Origin: JAYPWI01 sp964629575
Lineage (GTDB): Bacteria; Actinomycetota; Acidimicrobiia; Acidimicrobiales; Poriferisodalaceae
Assembly: GCA_964629575.1 (NCBI GenBank)
Contig: CAZVUM010000006.1
Coordinates: 49,767-113,766, forward strand
Reading direction: 5' to 3'
DNA: 64,000 nucleotides
Position numbers and translations under genes: made by a program. The notes under the pieces were generated by a model that was given only the letters and a program-made list of their open reading frames with translations, had not been told where the DNA came from and did no database searches. Shown here piece after piece: positions 34,197 to 42,728 of this stretch. How positions within the stretch are numbered: the first letter of the stretch is position 1; every line of letters starts with the position of its first letter.

Positions 34197-36532
34197 GCTC
34201 CGCGGCGCCCGACCTCGGCGCGCTGGCCGAGATCCAGCAGCGGGTTCTCTGGCTCGCCACGAGGATCGTCGACGCGGCCAACCGGCGAGGCGACACGCAG
34301 GTCAAGGTCGGCGGCCACCAGGCGTCGTCCGCGTCGATGGTGTCGATCATGACGGCGCTGTGGTTCGGCCACATCGGAGGTGAGGACAAGGTGGCCGTCA
34401 AGCCGCACGCGTCGCCCGTGTACCACGCCATCAAGTACCTCACCGGTGAGCTCGACCGGTCCTACCTCACAACCCTGCGAGCCCGCGGGGGACTGCAGGC
34501 GTACCCGTCACGCACCAAGGATCCAGACGTCGCCGACTTCTCCACCGGATCGGTGGGCTTGGGTGCTGTCGCGCCTCTGTTCAGCGCGCTGACCAGGCGT
34601 TACCTGGACTCCCACTTCGATGCGAAGCCCCCGGCACGGTTCATCGCGCTCGTCGGCGATGCCGAACTCGACGAGGGAAACGTGTGGGAGGCGATCGCCG
34701 ACCCGGCGACACAAGGGCTCGCCAACTTCACCATGGTCGTCGACCTCAACCGCCAGAGCCTCGACCGGGTGATCCCCGACATCGCTGCCGTGCGCCTCAA
34801 GCAGTTCTTCGAAGACGCCGGATGGCACGTCGTCGAAGCGAAGTACGGCTCGCGCCTCGCCGCAGCGTTCGAACAGCCCGGAGGCGCCGCCCTCCGGTCC
34901 CACATCGACGCCATGACCAACGAGGCGTACCAGGCGTTGTTCGGGCTGGCCGGTGGTGACTTACGGGCCAAGCTCCTCGAGAGCGCGTCCGAAGAGGTGC
35001 GGACTTGGGCGGCCCGGTACGAGGACTCCGAACTGGCTTCGGTGGTCACCGATCTCGGGGGCCACGACCTCGGCATGCTGCTCGCTGCCTTCGCCGAATG
35101 CGATCGCGAGACCGAGCGGCCGTCCGTGGTGTTTGCCTACACGGTCAAGGGGTGGGGTCTGCCGATCGCCGGTGACCCCCTCAACCACGCGGCTCTGCTC
35201 TCGCCCGAACAGATCGACGACTTCCGCTCACAGGTGGGGCTCACCGAAGCCACCGAGTGGGATCGCTGCGACCCTTCCACTGCCGCTGGCCGACTGTGCG
35301 CATCGGTCGGCGGCGAGGTGAACAACCCCCTGCCGGTGCCGCGACCGCAGCCGACGGTGCCGCCGGGGGTGCGACCACCAGTCACCAGCGGTTTGATCTC
35401 CTCGCAGGATGCATTCGGTCGTGTACTGGCGAGCCTCGCCGACGTCGACGGTGTCGGGGAGCGGATCGTCACGACAGCCCCTGACGTCTCCATCTCCACG
35501 AATCTCGGCGGCTGGATCAACAAGACCGGGGTGTACTCACACGTCGAACGAGACGACCATGGCGGCGCCGACCGGTTGCTCAGGTGGGCGCCCAATCCGT
35601 CCGGCCAGCACATCGAGCTCGGCATCAGCGAGATGAACCTGTTCATGCTCTTGGGTCAGCTCGGGCTCGCCCACGATCACCATGGCGAGCAGCTCCTCCC
35701 GATCGGAACGGTGTACGACCCCTTCGTGCTCCGCGGGCTCGATGCGCTCATCTACGGGTTGTACAACGACGGCCGCTTCATCGTGACCGGAACCCCGTCT
35801 GGGGTGACGCTGGCCCCCGAAGGCGGCGCCCATCAATCGACGATCACCGCGTCGGTCGGGGCGGAGCTGCCCGGCCTGCACTATGCAGAGCCGGCCTACG
35901 GGACAGAGGTCGATTGGCTGCTGTGCGACGCACTCGAACGGCTCTCGCTTCCCGACGGCACGAGCACCTACCTCCGCTTGTCCACCCGGCCGATCGATCA
36001 GTCTCCGTTCGGCGAGGCGCTCGAACGTCACGGGGAGGACTCCCTACGCCAGAATGTGATCGCCGGTGGCTATCGACTCCGCGACGCGCCGCCGGACGGG
36101 CGCCCCGCGGTGACCCTGGTGACCACCGGCGCCATGGCACCCGAGGCCCTGGCCGCGGCGGAGGAGCTGGACGACGAGGGCGTTCAGGCGTCCGTCATCC
36201 ACCTCACCAGCCCCGACCGCGCCTACCAGAGCTGGCGGGCCGGGTATGCGACCGCAGCACGCACCGCCAGCGTTGTTCGGGCGCCGAGCCAGCTGCACCG
36301 TCTCGTGCCGCGCGTGGAGCGGGACAGGCCGCTCGTGAGCGTGCACGATGCAGCGAGCCACAGTCTCGCCTGGCTCGGTTCGGCGCTGGGTTCGCCGCAA
36401 TACGCACTCGGCGTCGATCGGTTCGGCGAGTCCGGGACGATCGCCGATCTCCACGAGGTGACGGGGATCTCATCAGGCAACATCGTCAACGCGTCCCTCA
36501 TCGCGATCAGTGAGGCCGGTGGGCCCACCTGA
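34193..36532 (+). CDS. Transketolase-like ThDP enzyme, AceE-type (homodimeric pyruvate dehydrogenase E1-like)
   Basis: A 779-residue thiamine diphosphate enzyme in transketolase order: PP domain, Pyr domain, C-terminal domain. GDAELDEGNVWEAIADPA with VVDLNRQSLD is the Mg/ThDP site as in AceE (which has GDGEMDEPE); KVGGHQASSASMVSIMTAL and the later HIELGISEMNLFMLLG carry ThDP and Glu contacts. It is shorter than classical AceE (about 890) and has no E2 or E3 neighbour. It may oxidise or decarboxylate a 2-oxo acid, or act as a ketolase on a different substrate. GTG start at 34193 overlaps the PPOX stop. A hairpin follows at 36542-36558. Confidence 0.82.
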   Translation: MSSAAPDLGALAEIQQRVLWLATRIVDAANRRGDTQVKVGGHQASSASMVSIMTALWFGHIGGEDKVAVKPHASPVYHAIKYLTGELDRSYLTTLRARGGLQAYPSRTKDPDVADFSTGSVGLGAVAPLFSALTRRYLDSHFDAKPPARFIALVGDAELDEGNVWEAIADPATQGLANFTMVVDLNRQSLDRVIPDIAAVRLKQFFEDAGWHVVEAKYGSRLAAAFEQPGGAALRSHIDAMTNEAYQALFGLAGGDLRAKLLESASEEVRTWAARYEDSELASVVTDLGGHDLGMLLAAFAECDRETERPSVVFAYTVKGWGLPIAGDPLNHAALLSPEQIDDFRSQVGLTEATEWDRCDPSTAAGRLCASVGGEVNNPLPVPRPQPTVPPGVRPPVTSGLISSQDAFGRVLASLADVDGVGERIVTTAPDVSISTNLGGWINKTGVYSHVERDDHGGADRLLRWAPNPSGQHIELGISEMNLFMLLGQLGLAHDHHGEQLLPIGTVYDPFVLRGLDALIYGLYNDGRFIVTGTPSGVTLAPEGGAHQSTITASVGAELPGLHYAEPAYGTEVDWLLCDALERLSLPDGTSTYLRLSTRPIDQSPFGEALERHGEDSLRQNVIAGGYRLRDAPPDGRPAVTLVTTGAMAPEALAAAEELDDEGVQASVIHLTSPDRAYQSWRAGYATAARTASVVRAPSQLHRLVPRVERDRPLVSVHDAASHSLAWLGSALGSPQYALGVDRFGESGTIADLHEVTGISSGNIVNASLIAISEAGGPT

Positions 36533-36541
36533 TCGGTGTTG

Positions 36542-36558
36542 CGGGTCCAGAGGACCCG
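36542..36558. terminator. Hairpin between convergent genes
   Basis: CGGGTCC, loop AGA, GGACCCG: a perfect 7-bp stem in the 42 bases between the convergent stops at 36532 and 36575. There is no U tract, which is common for actinobacterial terminators. It could end transcription from both sides. Confidence 0.5.
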
Positions 36559-36574
36559 AGGCGAAGCGACGAGC

Positions 36575-37444
36575 TCAGGTGCCCAGGATGTCGGCGTCCA
36601 TACGGCCGCTCGGAGGGTCGAGGCGCTGCTCGATGGCGCGATGGCGTTGGGCAACGGAGTCGACGATCGCAGGGTCGGTGTAGATGTAGAAGTCGTCAGC
36701 GAGAACCGCGTCGTGGACGATCTCGGCCACCTCGTCCGCCGAGCGACCGGCGTGGATCACCTCGCGCATCGCCGCCGTTGCGGCCGCGGCGCGCCGGTCA
36801 TCGCTGTCGTCGGAGGGCGTGGCGAAGCGCTCCGGCCGGTGCCGCTCTCCGTCCATGATGTTGGTCGCCACGGCGCCGGGGCACAGGACTGAGACGTTCA
36901 CGCCCGGAGCTGTCGCGCGGAGGTCGTGGAACTGGCACTCCGACACAGCGACGGCGGCGTGCTTTGCGGCGTAGTAGGGCGCACCGATGACGGCTCCCGA
37001 GGTGAGCCCGGATTGTGAGGCCGTGTTGACGATGTGGCCGTCGCCGTGTGCGACGAGATGAGGGGTGAAGACGCGGGCGCCGTGGACGAGGCCGTACAGG
37101 TCGACCTCGATCACCCAGCGCCAGTCGTTCATCGCGAAGCCGTGGGGCGGGAGGCCGGTCGGTCCGGTGACTCCTGCGTTGTTGCACACGAGATGTGCCC
37201 GGTCGAACTCCGTGATCGTGAGGTCGAGCAACCCCTCGACGTCCTCTTCGTCTGTGACGTCGCACCGCTGACCTGCGGCGTTGCCGATGGTCCGAAGCTC
37301 GGCGATCGCGGCGTCGAGCTCCGGCTCGTCGATGTCGCCGACCACGACGTTCATCCCCGCTCGTGCCCAGCGCATGGCCATCGCGCGGCCGATGCCGCTC
37401 GACGCTCCGGTCACGACGGCTGTCTTTCCGGCGAGCTCCTGCAT
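36575..37444 (-). CDS. SDR family NAD(P)-dependent oxidoreductase
   Basis: A 289-residue classical SDR. TGASSGIG at residues 12-19, CNNAG near 87-91, serine in NTASQSG near 143 and YYAAK with Y157 and K161. GDIDE after strand two suggests NAD. The long C-terminal part resembles that of the SDR at 2333-3163, including a region before the end that ends with a phenylalanine/tyrosine pair. It starts four bases after the stop of the two-domain CoA-transferase upstream (37449), so the three minus-strand genes 40940 to 36575 form a tight operon. It may oxidise a beta-hydroxyacyl-CoA made from the transferase product. Confidence 0.9.
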   Translation of the reverse strand: MQELAGKTAVVTGASSGIGRAMAMRWARAGMNVVVGDIDEPELDAAIAELRTIGNAAGQRCDVTDEEDVEGLLDLTITEFDRAHLVCNNAGVTGPTGLPPHGFAMNDWRWVIEVDLYGLVHGARVFTPHLVAHGDGHIVNTASQSGLTSGAVIGAPYYAAKHAAVAVSECQFHDLRATAPGVNVSVLCPGAVATNIMDGERHRPERFATPSDDSDDRRAAAATAAMREVIHAGRSADEVAEIVHDAVLADDFYIYTDPAIVDSVAQRHRAIEQRLDPPSGRMDADILGT

Positions 37445-37448
37445 GTGA

Positions 37449-39701
37449 CTACTCCGGTGGTTCGGTCGCGACGATTCCCGCGTGTTCGAGATCGTGGATC
37501 TCCGCGACCGACAGGCCTGCGACGTCGGTGAGGAGCTGGTGGTTGTTCTCGCCGAGCACCGCGGCGTGGCCGAGCGGACGGCGGGGAGAAGCTTCGGAGA
37601 AGTGGATGGGCATGTGCGTGTTCATGACTGGACCGACGCACGGCTGGTCGACTGTGAACCATGCGCCGCGCGCCGCGAGCTGCGCGTCGGCCATCACCGA
37701 CGGGGCATCGAGCTCCGGCGCGGCCGCAACACCGAGCGCCTGGAGCGCGGAGGACAGCTCGACGGCATCCTGCGACTCGGTCCATGCGCCGAGAGCCCGG
37801 TCGATGCGATCGTGGTTCGCTCGCCGCTCCTCGACGTCCCAGGAGCGCCACGCGGCATCGAGGTCTGCGAGGTCGCAGAGGGCGACCCATCCGGCGTCAT
37901 GGTGGACCGAGATCACGATCCAGGCGTCATCGCCGTGGCTCGCGTAGATGCCCTGGGGCGCGAAGTCCGGATGACGGTTGCCCCAGACGGGTGCTTCTTC
38001 GCCGCGCATCTGCGCCTCGACCAGCGCGTCTCCGACCATCGCCACGGTCGACTCGAACTGCGCGGCTTCGATCGTCACGCCGCCCTGGCGTGGGCGCTCC
38101 CACAGAGCGATCAACATGGCGCCCGTCGCGTGGAGCCCGGCGATCGGATCGGGCCATGCAGTTCCGCACTTCCACGGCACCTGGCCGGGGTAGCCGATGA
38201 GGTGGGACAGGCCGGCATGGGAGTCGACGGTCGTCCCGTAGGCGACCCAGTTCTCCGCGGGACCGCTGCGCCCGTAGCCCGGCATCGTCATGTAGATCAG
38301 GGCGGGGTTGGCCTCGTGGAGGGCATGCTCGTCGAGCCCGAGCTGGGGCATCACGCGTGTGGAGTAGTTCTCGATCACGATGTCGGACTCGGCCGCCATG
38401 CGCAGGAAGGTGTCGACCCCCGCTGGCTTGGTGAGGTCGAGCACCAGCGACTTCTTCTCGAAGCCGTACTTGATCAGGTGCCCGTTGCGATTCCACTGCT
38501 CGTCCCCCTGCACGTTGTCGGGAAACAGCCGCATCGACCACACGAGCGATTCGGGGATCTGCTGAGGACCACGGTTCCACGGCGACTCCACCTGGATCAC
38601 CTCAGCGCCGAGCTCGGCCAACGTGCGCGCGGCGAGCGGTCCCGCCCAGACCTTCGCCAGATCGAGCACGCGGATCCCACTCAGCGGCCCGGGACGCTCG
38701 CCGTCGCGGAGCGGCGTACCCGTCCCGGTGGCCTTGGTGAAGCTGAAGCTCGGGCCGGGGACGGTGAATCCCTCCGCGGTGGTCCACATGCCGCGATCGG
38801 CGAGGTGCTCGTCGTCGAGCAGGCCGAGCATCGGCCGGGCCGGTGCGGCGGGAACGCGGACCGATTGCAGAATCTCGGTGGCTTCGAGCATGGTGATCGA
38901 CTTCAGCCACGGTCCCAGCTCGGCGTCGAGCACGTCGGGGTGGCTCTGGAAGTCCATCGTCGAGTCGATGAGCGGGTGCTCGAGGAGGTGCGTGAGACCC
39001 GAGACGAGCAGCAGCATCTCGACCTGGGGATCCGTGGGAGCCGAGATCGCGATCCAGCCGTCAGCGCATTCGTACAGGCCGTTGGGTTGGCCCTGTCCGG
39101 TGTAGCGGTTGCCCATGCGAGACAGCACGTCCTTGCCGAGCTGATAGCGCATGAAGAGCAGCTGGTGCAGGGCGACGAGCACCTCGAAGTGGCTCACGTC
39201 GACGTCGTGGACCCGGCCAAATCGTTCGCGGTCGATGAGTGCCCCCATCGCCCCGATGAATCCGAAGAGACCCGCTGCATAGGACGGGTGATGAGGCGCG
39301 GACGTGAGCGGTTCTCGGTCCGGATCCCCTGTGAGGTGGGTGTGTCCGGAGTGGGCGTACAGGGTCGCGTCGGTCGCCGACCACTGCGCAGCGGGCCCTG
39401 TCGATCCGTATGGCGTGATGCGCAGCGTGATGCCGCCTCGCGGCCCTGCCGTCGTCTGGCCGAGCGGTCCGGTCGCTCTGCTCTCGATGACCAGGTCGGC
39501 GGTGTCGAGCGGTGCTGAGCCGATGCTCGACACAACTTCTTTGCCCTGGTGGCAGTACACGCGTTGCGCTGGTGTCAGCTCGTCGTCGCCGACCCGGATC
39601 ACCGAGGCCCCGTGATCGGCGAAGAGCTTGGCGCAGTACGCGCCCGCGAGAGATCCGCCGACCTCGACGACGATCAGCTCGCTGAACGATCGCGTGGGCA
39701 T
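37449..39701 (-). CDS. Two-domain class III CoA-transferase
   Basis: A 750-residue protein with two CaiB-type domains (about 1-350 and 360-750). Domain 2 (SGIRVLDLAKVWAGPLAARTL split here as RVLDLAKVWAGPLAA) has AWPDPIAGLHATGAM, with an aspartate at the expected catalytic position. Domain 1 has SYAAGLFGFIGAMGALID at the matching place and lacks that aspartate, as in the 13658 protein. The gene ends four bases before the SDR and begins immediately after the single-domain transferase stop (39702), so it is surely co-transcribed. Substrate unknown; the presence of two transferases in one operon could serve activation and release of the same acid. Confidence 0.9.
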   Translation of the reverse strand: MPTRSFSELIVVEVGGSLAGAYCAKLFADHGASVIRVGDDELTPAQRVYCHQGKEVVSSIGSAPLDTADLVIESRATGPLGQTTAGPRGGITLRITPYGSTGPAAQWSATDATLYAHSGHTHLTGDPDREPLTSAPHHPSYAAGLFGFIGAMGALIDRERFGRVHDVDVSHFEVLVALHQLLFMRYQLGKDVLSRMGNRYTGQGQPNGLYECADGWIAISAPTDPQVEMLLLVSGLTHLLEHPLIDSTMDFQSHPDVLDAELGPWLKSITMLEATEILQSVRVPAAPARPMLGLLDDEHLADRGMWTTAEGFTVPGPSFSFTKATGTGTPLRDGERPGPLSGIRVLDLAKVWAGPLAARTLAELGAEVIQVESPWNRGPQQIPESLVWSMRLFPDNVQGDEQWNRNGHLIKYGFEKKSLVLDLTKPAGVDTFLRMAAESDIVIENYSTRVMPQLGLDEHALHEANPALIYMTMPGYGRSGPAENWVAYGTTVDSHAGLSHLIGYPGQVPWKCGTAWPDPIAGLHATGAMLIALWERPRQGGVTIEAAQFESTVAMVGDALVEAQMRGEEAPVWGNRHPDFAPQGIYASHGDDAWIVISVHHDAGWVALCDLADLDAAWRSWDVEERRANHDRIDRALGAWTESQDAVELSSALQALGVAAAPELDAPSVMADAQLAARGAWFTVDQPCVGPVMNTHMPIHFSEASPRRPLGHAAVLGENNHQLLTDVAGLSVAEIHDLEHAGIVATEPPE

Positions 39702-40940
39702 TCAGTCGTCGCGGGTCTTGCTGAACAAGACGCCGTCTGCCTCGAGCGCATCAACCGCATCGTTGTCGTACCCGAGGAAGTCGGCCAGCACCTCGGCGTT
39801 GTGTTCGCCCACGTCTGCGGCGACGAGATCAGGCAGGTCGGGCGCGTCGCTGAACCGGAAGGGAAAACCCGGCACCGTCAGCGGCCCGGTGTAGGGATCG
39901 TCGACGGTTCGGACCGTGCCGCGCTCGGTGAAGTGCTCGTGTGCCTGATCGAGCTCCCACGGCCGGACGACCAGGCCGCACGGGACACGTCGGGCCTCGA
40001 GCGCGTCGATCACCTCCTGGTCGGTCGTGAAGGTGGCCATCCAGGTCTCGATCAGCTCGGTGACCTCGTCCCGATGCTGCAGCCGATCCGGGTTGCGACG
40101 AAAGCGCGGGTCTTCGCCCAGCTCCGGGCGGCCCATGGCGGCCCAGAGCGACTCGATCTGGTTCTCCGCGCAGAACACGACGATCCAGCCCTCGGGACCC
40201 TTGAACGCGCCGGCGGGAACGACGGCGCCGTAGAAGCGACCGTTGCGCGTCGGTTCGAAGTCGGGGTCGAGCGACGGGCTCGAGACCGCGACTTCTTGCA
40301 TGTGGTACATCGCATCGACCATCCCGATGTCGAGATGGCTTCCCTCGCCAGTGCGGTCCCGGCGGAACAGGGCATAGCCGATGGCCGCGAACCCGTGGAC
40401 GCCTGTCGAGGTGTCTGCGACACCGATCCCGGTGAGCATCGGGGGACCTTCAGGATCACCGGTCATGTGCATCATCCCGGCGTAGGCCTGGGCGATGAAG
40501 TCGTAGGCCGTCTTGCTGCTCAGAGGACCGGTCTGTCCGAAACCCGAGATCGAGCACATGATGATGCGCGGGTTGACCTCTCGTAGATCCGCGTACCCGA
40601 GGCCTCGGCGTTCCATGACGCCCGGGCTGTAGTTCTCCACGACGACATCGACCTCACGAACGAGCTCCTTCAGCAGCTCGATGGCCTCGGGCCGCGACGG
40701 GTCGATGCACAGACTCCGCTTCCCGCGATTCTGCTGCACGTGATATGCCGAGCGGCGGTTCTTGCGGGGCGGAGCCGGTCGTGTGGGATCGCCGTAGGGA
40801 GGGATCTCCACCTTGATGACGTCGGCACCCATCTCGGCGAGGAGGCGGGTGCATGACGGACCGGCCAGATACTGGGTGAAGTCGAGGACGGTGATGCCCT
40901 CCAGGTAGGGCGTCTCGCCCGGGTGATGAGTCGGCAGCAC
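39702..40940 (-). CDS. Class III CoA-transferase (CaiB/Frc family)
   Basis: A 412-residue, single-domain enzyme of standard length. VLDFTQYLAGPSCTRLLAE, GADVIKVEIPPYGD, NRGKRSLCIDPSRPE, VVVENYSPGVMERRGLGY and GIGVADTSTGVHGFAAIG are typical; the aspartate in VADTSTG is the probable nucleophile forming the acyl-enzyme anhydride. First gene of the three-gene operon. Upstream, between it and the divergent ThDP enzyme, lie 20-bp tandem repeats that may control both. Substrate not predictable. Confidence 0.92.
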   Translation of the reverse strand: MLPTHHPGETPYLEGITVLDFTQYLAGPSCTRLLAEMGADVIKVEIPPYGDPTRPAPPRKNRRSAYHVQQNRGKRSLCIDPSRPEAIELLKELVREVDVVVENYSPGVMERRGLGYADLREVNPRIIMCSISGFGQTGPLSSKTAYDFIAQAYAGMMHMTGDPEGPPMLTGIGVADTSTGVHGFAAIGYALFRRDRTGEGSHLDIGMVDAMYHMQEVAVSSPSLDPDFEPTRNGRFYGAVVPAGAFKGPEGWIVVFCAENQIESLWAAMGRPELGEDPRFRRNPDRLQHRDEVTELIETWMATFTTDQEVIDALEARRVPCGLVVRPWELDQAHEHFTERGTVRTVDDPYTGPLTVPGFPFRFSDAPDLPDLVAADVGEHNAEVLADFLGYDNDAVDALEADGVLFSKTRDD

Positions 40941-40954
40941 GCCGTGAGCCTAGG

Positions 40955-41030
40955 AGCTGGCACCCCGCGCACGGAGCCGGCACCCCGCGCACGGAGCCGG
41001 CACTCCGCGCACGGAGCCGGCAGCCCGTGC
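40955..41030. repeat. Tandem 20-bp repeats in a divergent promoter region
   Basis: Three full and one partial copies of a 20-base unit of the form AGCCGGCACCCCGCGCACGG, with one or two changes per copy. The array fills most of the 103 bases between the divergent starts at 40940 and 41044 and lies close to both. A period near two DNA turns would place identical faces in line, as for a multimeric regulator or nucleoid protein; slipped-strand expansion of non-functional DNA is the alternative. Confidence 0.8.
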
Positions 41031-41043
41031 CTAGCATCGGCCC

Positions 41044-42681
41044 ATGGCAGCGGCGAGCGACACCACGGGCGAGACAGCGACGATCACAGGTGGGCAGCTC
41101 ATGGCCCGGCAGCTGGTGGAGGAGGGCGTCACCCACATCTTCGGGATCCCGGGTGTCCAGCTCGACTACGCGACAAATGGGCTGTCGACGGTGCGGGACG
41201 ACATCGAGTTCGTCGCCGTACGCCACGAACAGACCGCCTCATACGCCGCAGACGGCTACTACCGCAGCAGCGGTCGGGTGGGCGTGGGCCTGGTCGTCCC
41301 CGGTCCTGGCGTGCTCAATGCCGGTGCCGGTCTCGTCACCGCGCTCGCGTGTTCGTCGAAGATCCTGCTGGTCTCGGGTCAGATCCCGAGTCGGGGGATC
41401 GGGCAGGGCCTCGGGATGGTCCACGAGATCCCGGATCAGTCGGCGATCCTCGCTTCGCTGTGTCGCCACTCGGAGTTGGTCGTTGATCCCGCACATGTCG
41501 CAGGTGCCCTCCACGGCGCGATGGCCCGGCTCGCGAGCGGTCCGGGCCCAGTGGCGGTCGAGCTGCCGCCCAACGTGTTGTCCGGAGCCGCGCCGACGAC
41601 GGTCATCGGACGCGAGGCGCCGCCGACCCCCTCGGCCGGCTCTGCAACGGAGCTCGAGTCGGCCGCCGAGATGTTGGCCGCGTCGCAGCGCCCGGCGATC
41701 TATGCCGGCGGGGGAGCGGTGGTCGGCGACGCGTGGGACGCCCTCGCCGCGCTGGCCGAGACCCTTGGAGCTCCGCTGACGTGCAGCAGCAACGGCCGCG
41801 GGGCCTATGACGATCGCCATCCGCTCGCCACGATGCTCATGGCGGGCAAGGAGATCCTGCGACGGGCCGACTGCGTCGTCGTGGTCGGTTCTCGCGGTCT
41901 CGATATGCGGAGTGGTCCGCTGCCGGTCGCCGAGGATGCGACGGTGATCTCGATCAACATCGACGAGGCGGCGTTCGGCGAACCGCGCTCGTTCGACGCC
42001 ACGGTGCTGGGGGACGGGGGCGCCGCGTGTCGGGCACTCGCCGAGCGCCTCGACGAGCGACCGCCGTGGGTGGACGACCTCGACGACGTGCGGGCGAGGG
42101 CGGAGGAGAAGATCGCGGCTCTGCAGCCGCAAATGGGTTTCGTTCACGCTCTCCGTGCGGCGATGCCAGACAACGCGGTGTTGGTGAACGAGCTCACGCA
42201 AGTCGGATACGCGTCGATGCTCGGCTTCCCCGTCCATTCGCCGCGCAGCTACGTCTACCCCGGCTATCAGGGCACACTCGGCTACGGGTACCCGACTGCG
42301 ATCGGTGCGGCCGTCGCCAACCCGGACCGGGCGGTCGTGAGCATTTCGGGCGACGGCGGCTTCGGGTACGGCATGTCGGAGTTGGCCACCGTGGCGAGCT
42401 ACGACATCCCCCTCGTCGGGGTGGTGTTCCACGACGGCGCATACGGAAACGTGCAGCGCATGCACAAGAACCAGTTCGACGGCGACCACTACGGCACCGA
42501 CCTGAAGAACCCCGACTTCGCCGCCCTCGCCGCTGCCTTCGACATCTCCGGCCACAGCGTCGAGACACCCGATCAACTCGAGTCGACGCTGCGCGACGCC
42601 ATCGAGACGCGACGGCCGACACTCATCGGAGTGCCGATCGGCATCACCCCGGATCCCTGGGGGCTGATCACCTCTCGCTGA
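41044..42681 (+). CDS. ThDP-dependent enzyme of the acetolactate synthase / oxalyl-CoA decarboxylase group
   Basis: A 545-residue enzyme with the three-domain layout of the POX family. VRHEQTASYAADGYYR carries the catalytic Glu62; the ThDP/Mg motif is SGDGGFGYGMSELATVA with the following HDGAYGN near residues 435-470; the middle domain has PAIYAGGGAVVGDAW. Possible activities include acetolactate synthase-like ligation, or decarboxylation of an oxalyl-, 2-hydroxyacyl-CoA or 2-oxo acid. Neighbourhood with CoA-transferases makes an acyl-CoA role attractive, but the 2-hydroxyacyl-CoA lyase assignment is not proven. ATG 41044 fits. Followed 47 bases later by a deacylase-like gene. Confidence 0.85.
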   Translation: MAAASDTTGETATITGGQLMARQLVEEGVTHIFGIPGVQLDYATNGLSTVRDDIEFVAVRHEQTASYAADGYYRSSGRVGVGLVVPGPGVLNAGAGLVTALACSSKILLVSGQIPSRGIGQGLGMVHEIPDQSAILASLCRHSELVVDPAHVAGALHGAMARLASGPGPVAVELPPNVLSGAAPTTVIGREAPPTPSAGSATELESAAEMLAASQRPAIYAGGGAVVGDAWDALAALAETLGAPLTCSSNGRGAYDDRHPLATMLMAGKEILRRADCVVVVGSRGLDMRSGPLPVAEDATVISINIDEAAFGEPRSFDATVLGDGGAACRALAERLDERPPWVDDLDDVRARAEEKIAALQPQMGFVHALRAAMPDNAVLVNELTQVGYASMLGFPVHSPRSYVYPGYQGTLGYGYPTAIGAAVANPDRAVVSISGDGGFGYGMSELATVASYDIPLVGVVFHDGAYGNVQRMHKNQFDGDHYGTDLKNPDFAALAAAFDISGHSVETPDQLESTLRDAIETRRPTLIGVPIGITPDPWGLITSR

Positions 42682-42728
42682 TGACCTGCGTCGGTCGGGA
42701 GTAACCTCGCACAGCAGGGGGTACAGCC

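Noticed and set aside
37482..39518. A 678-codon plus-strand frame
   Set aside because: Antisense to the two-domain CoA-transferase, which has clear family motifs; the frame shows none.
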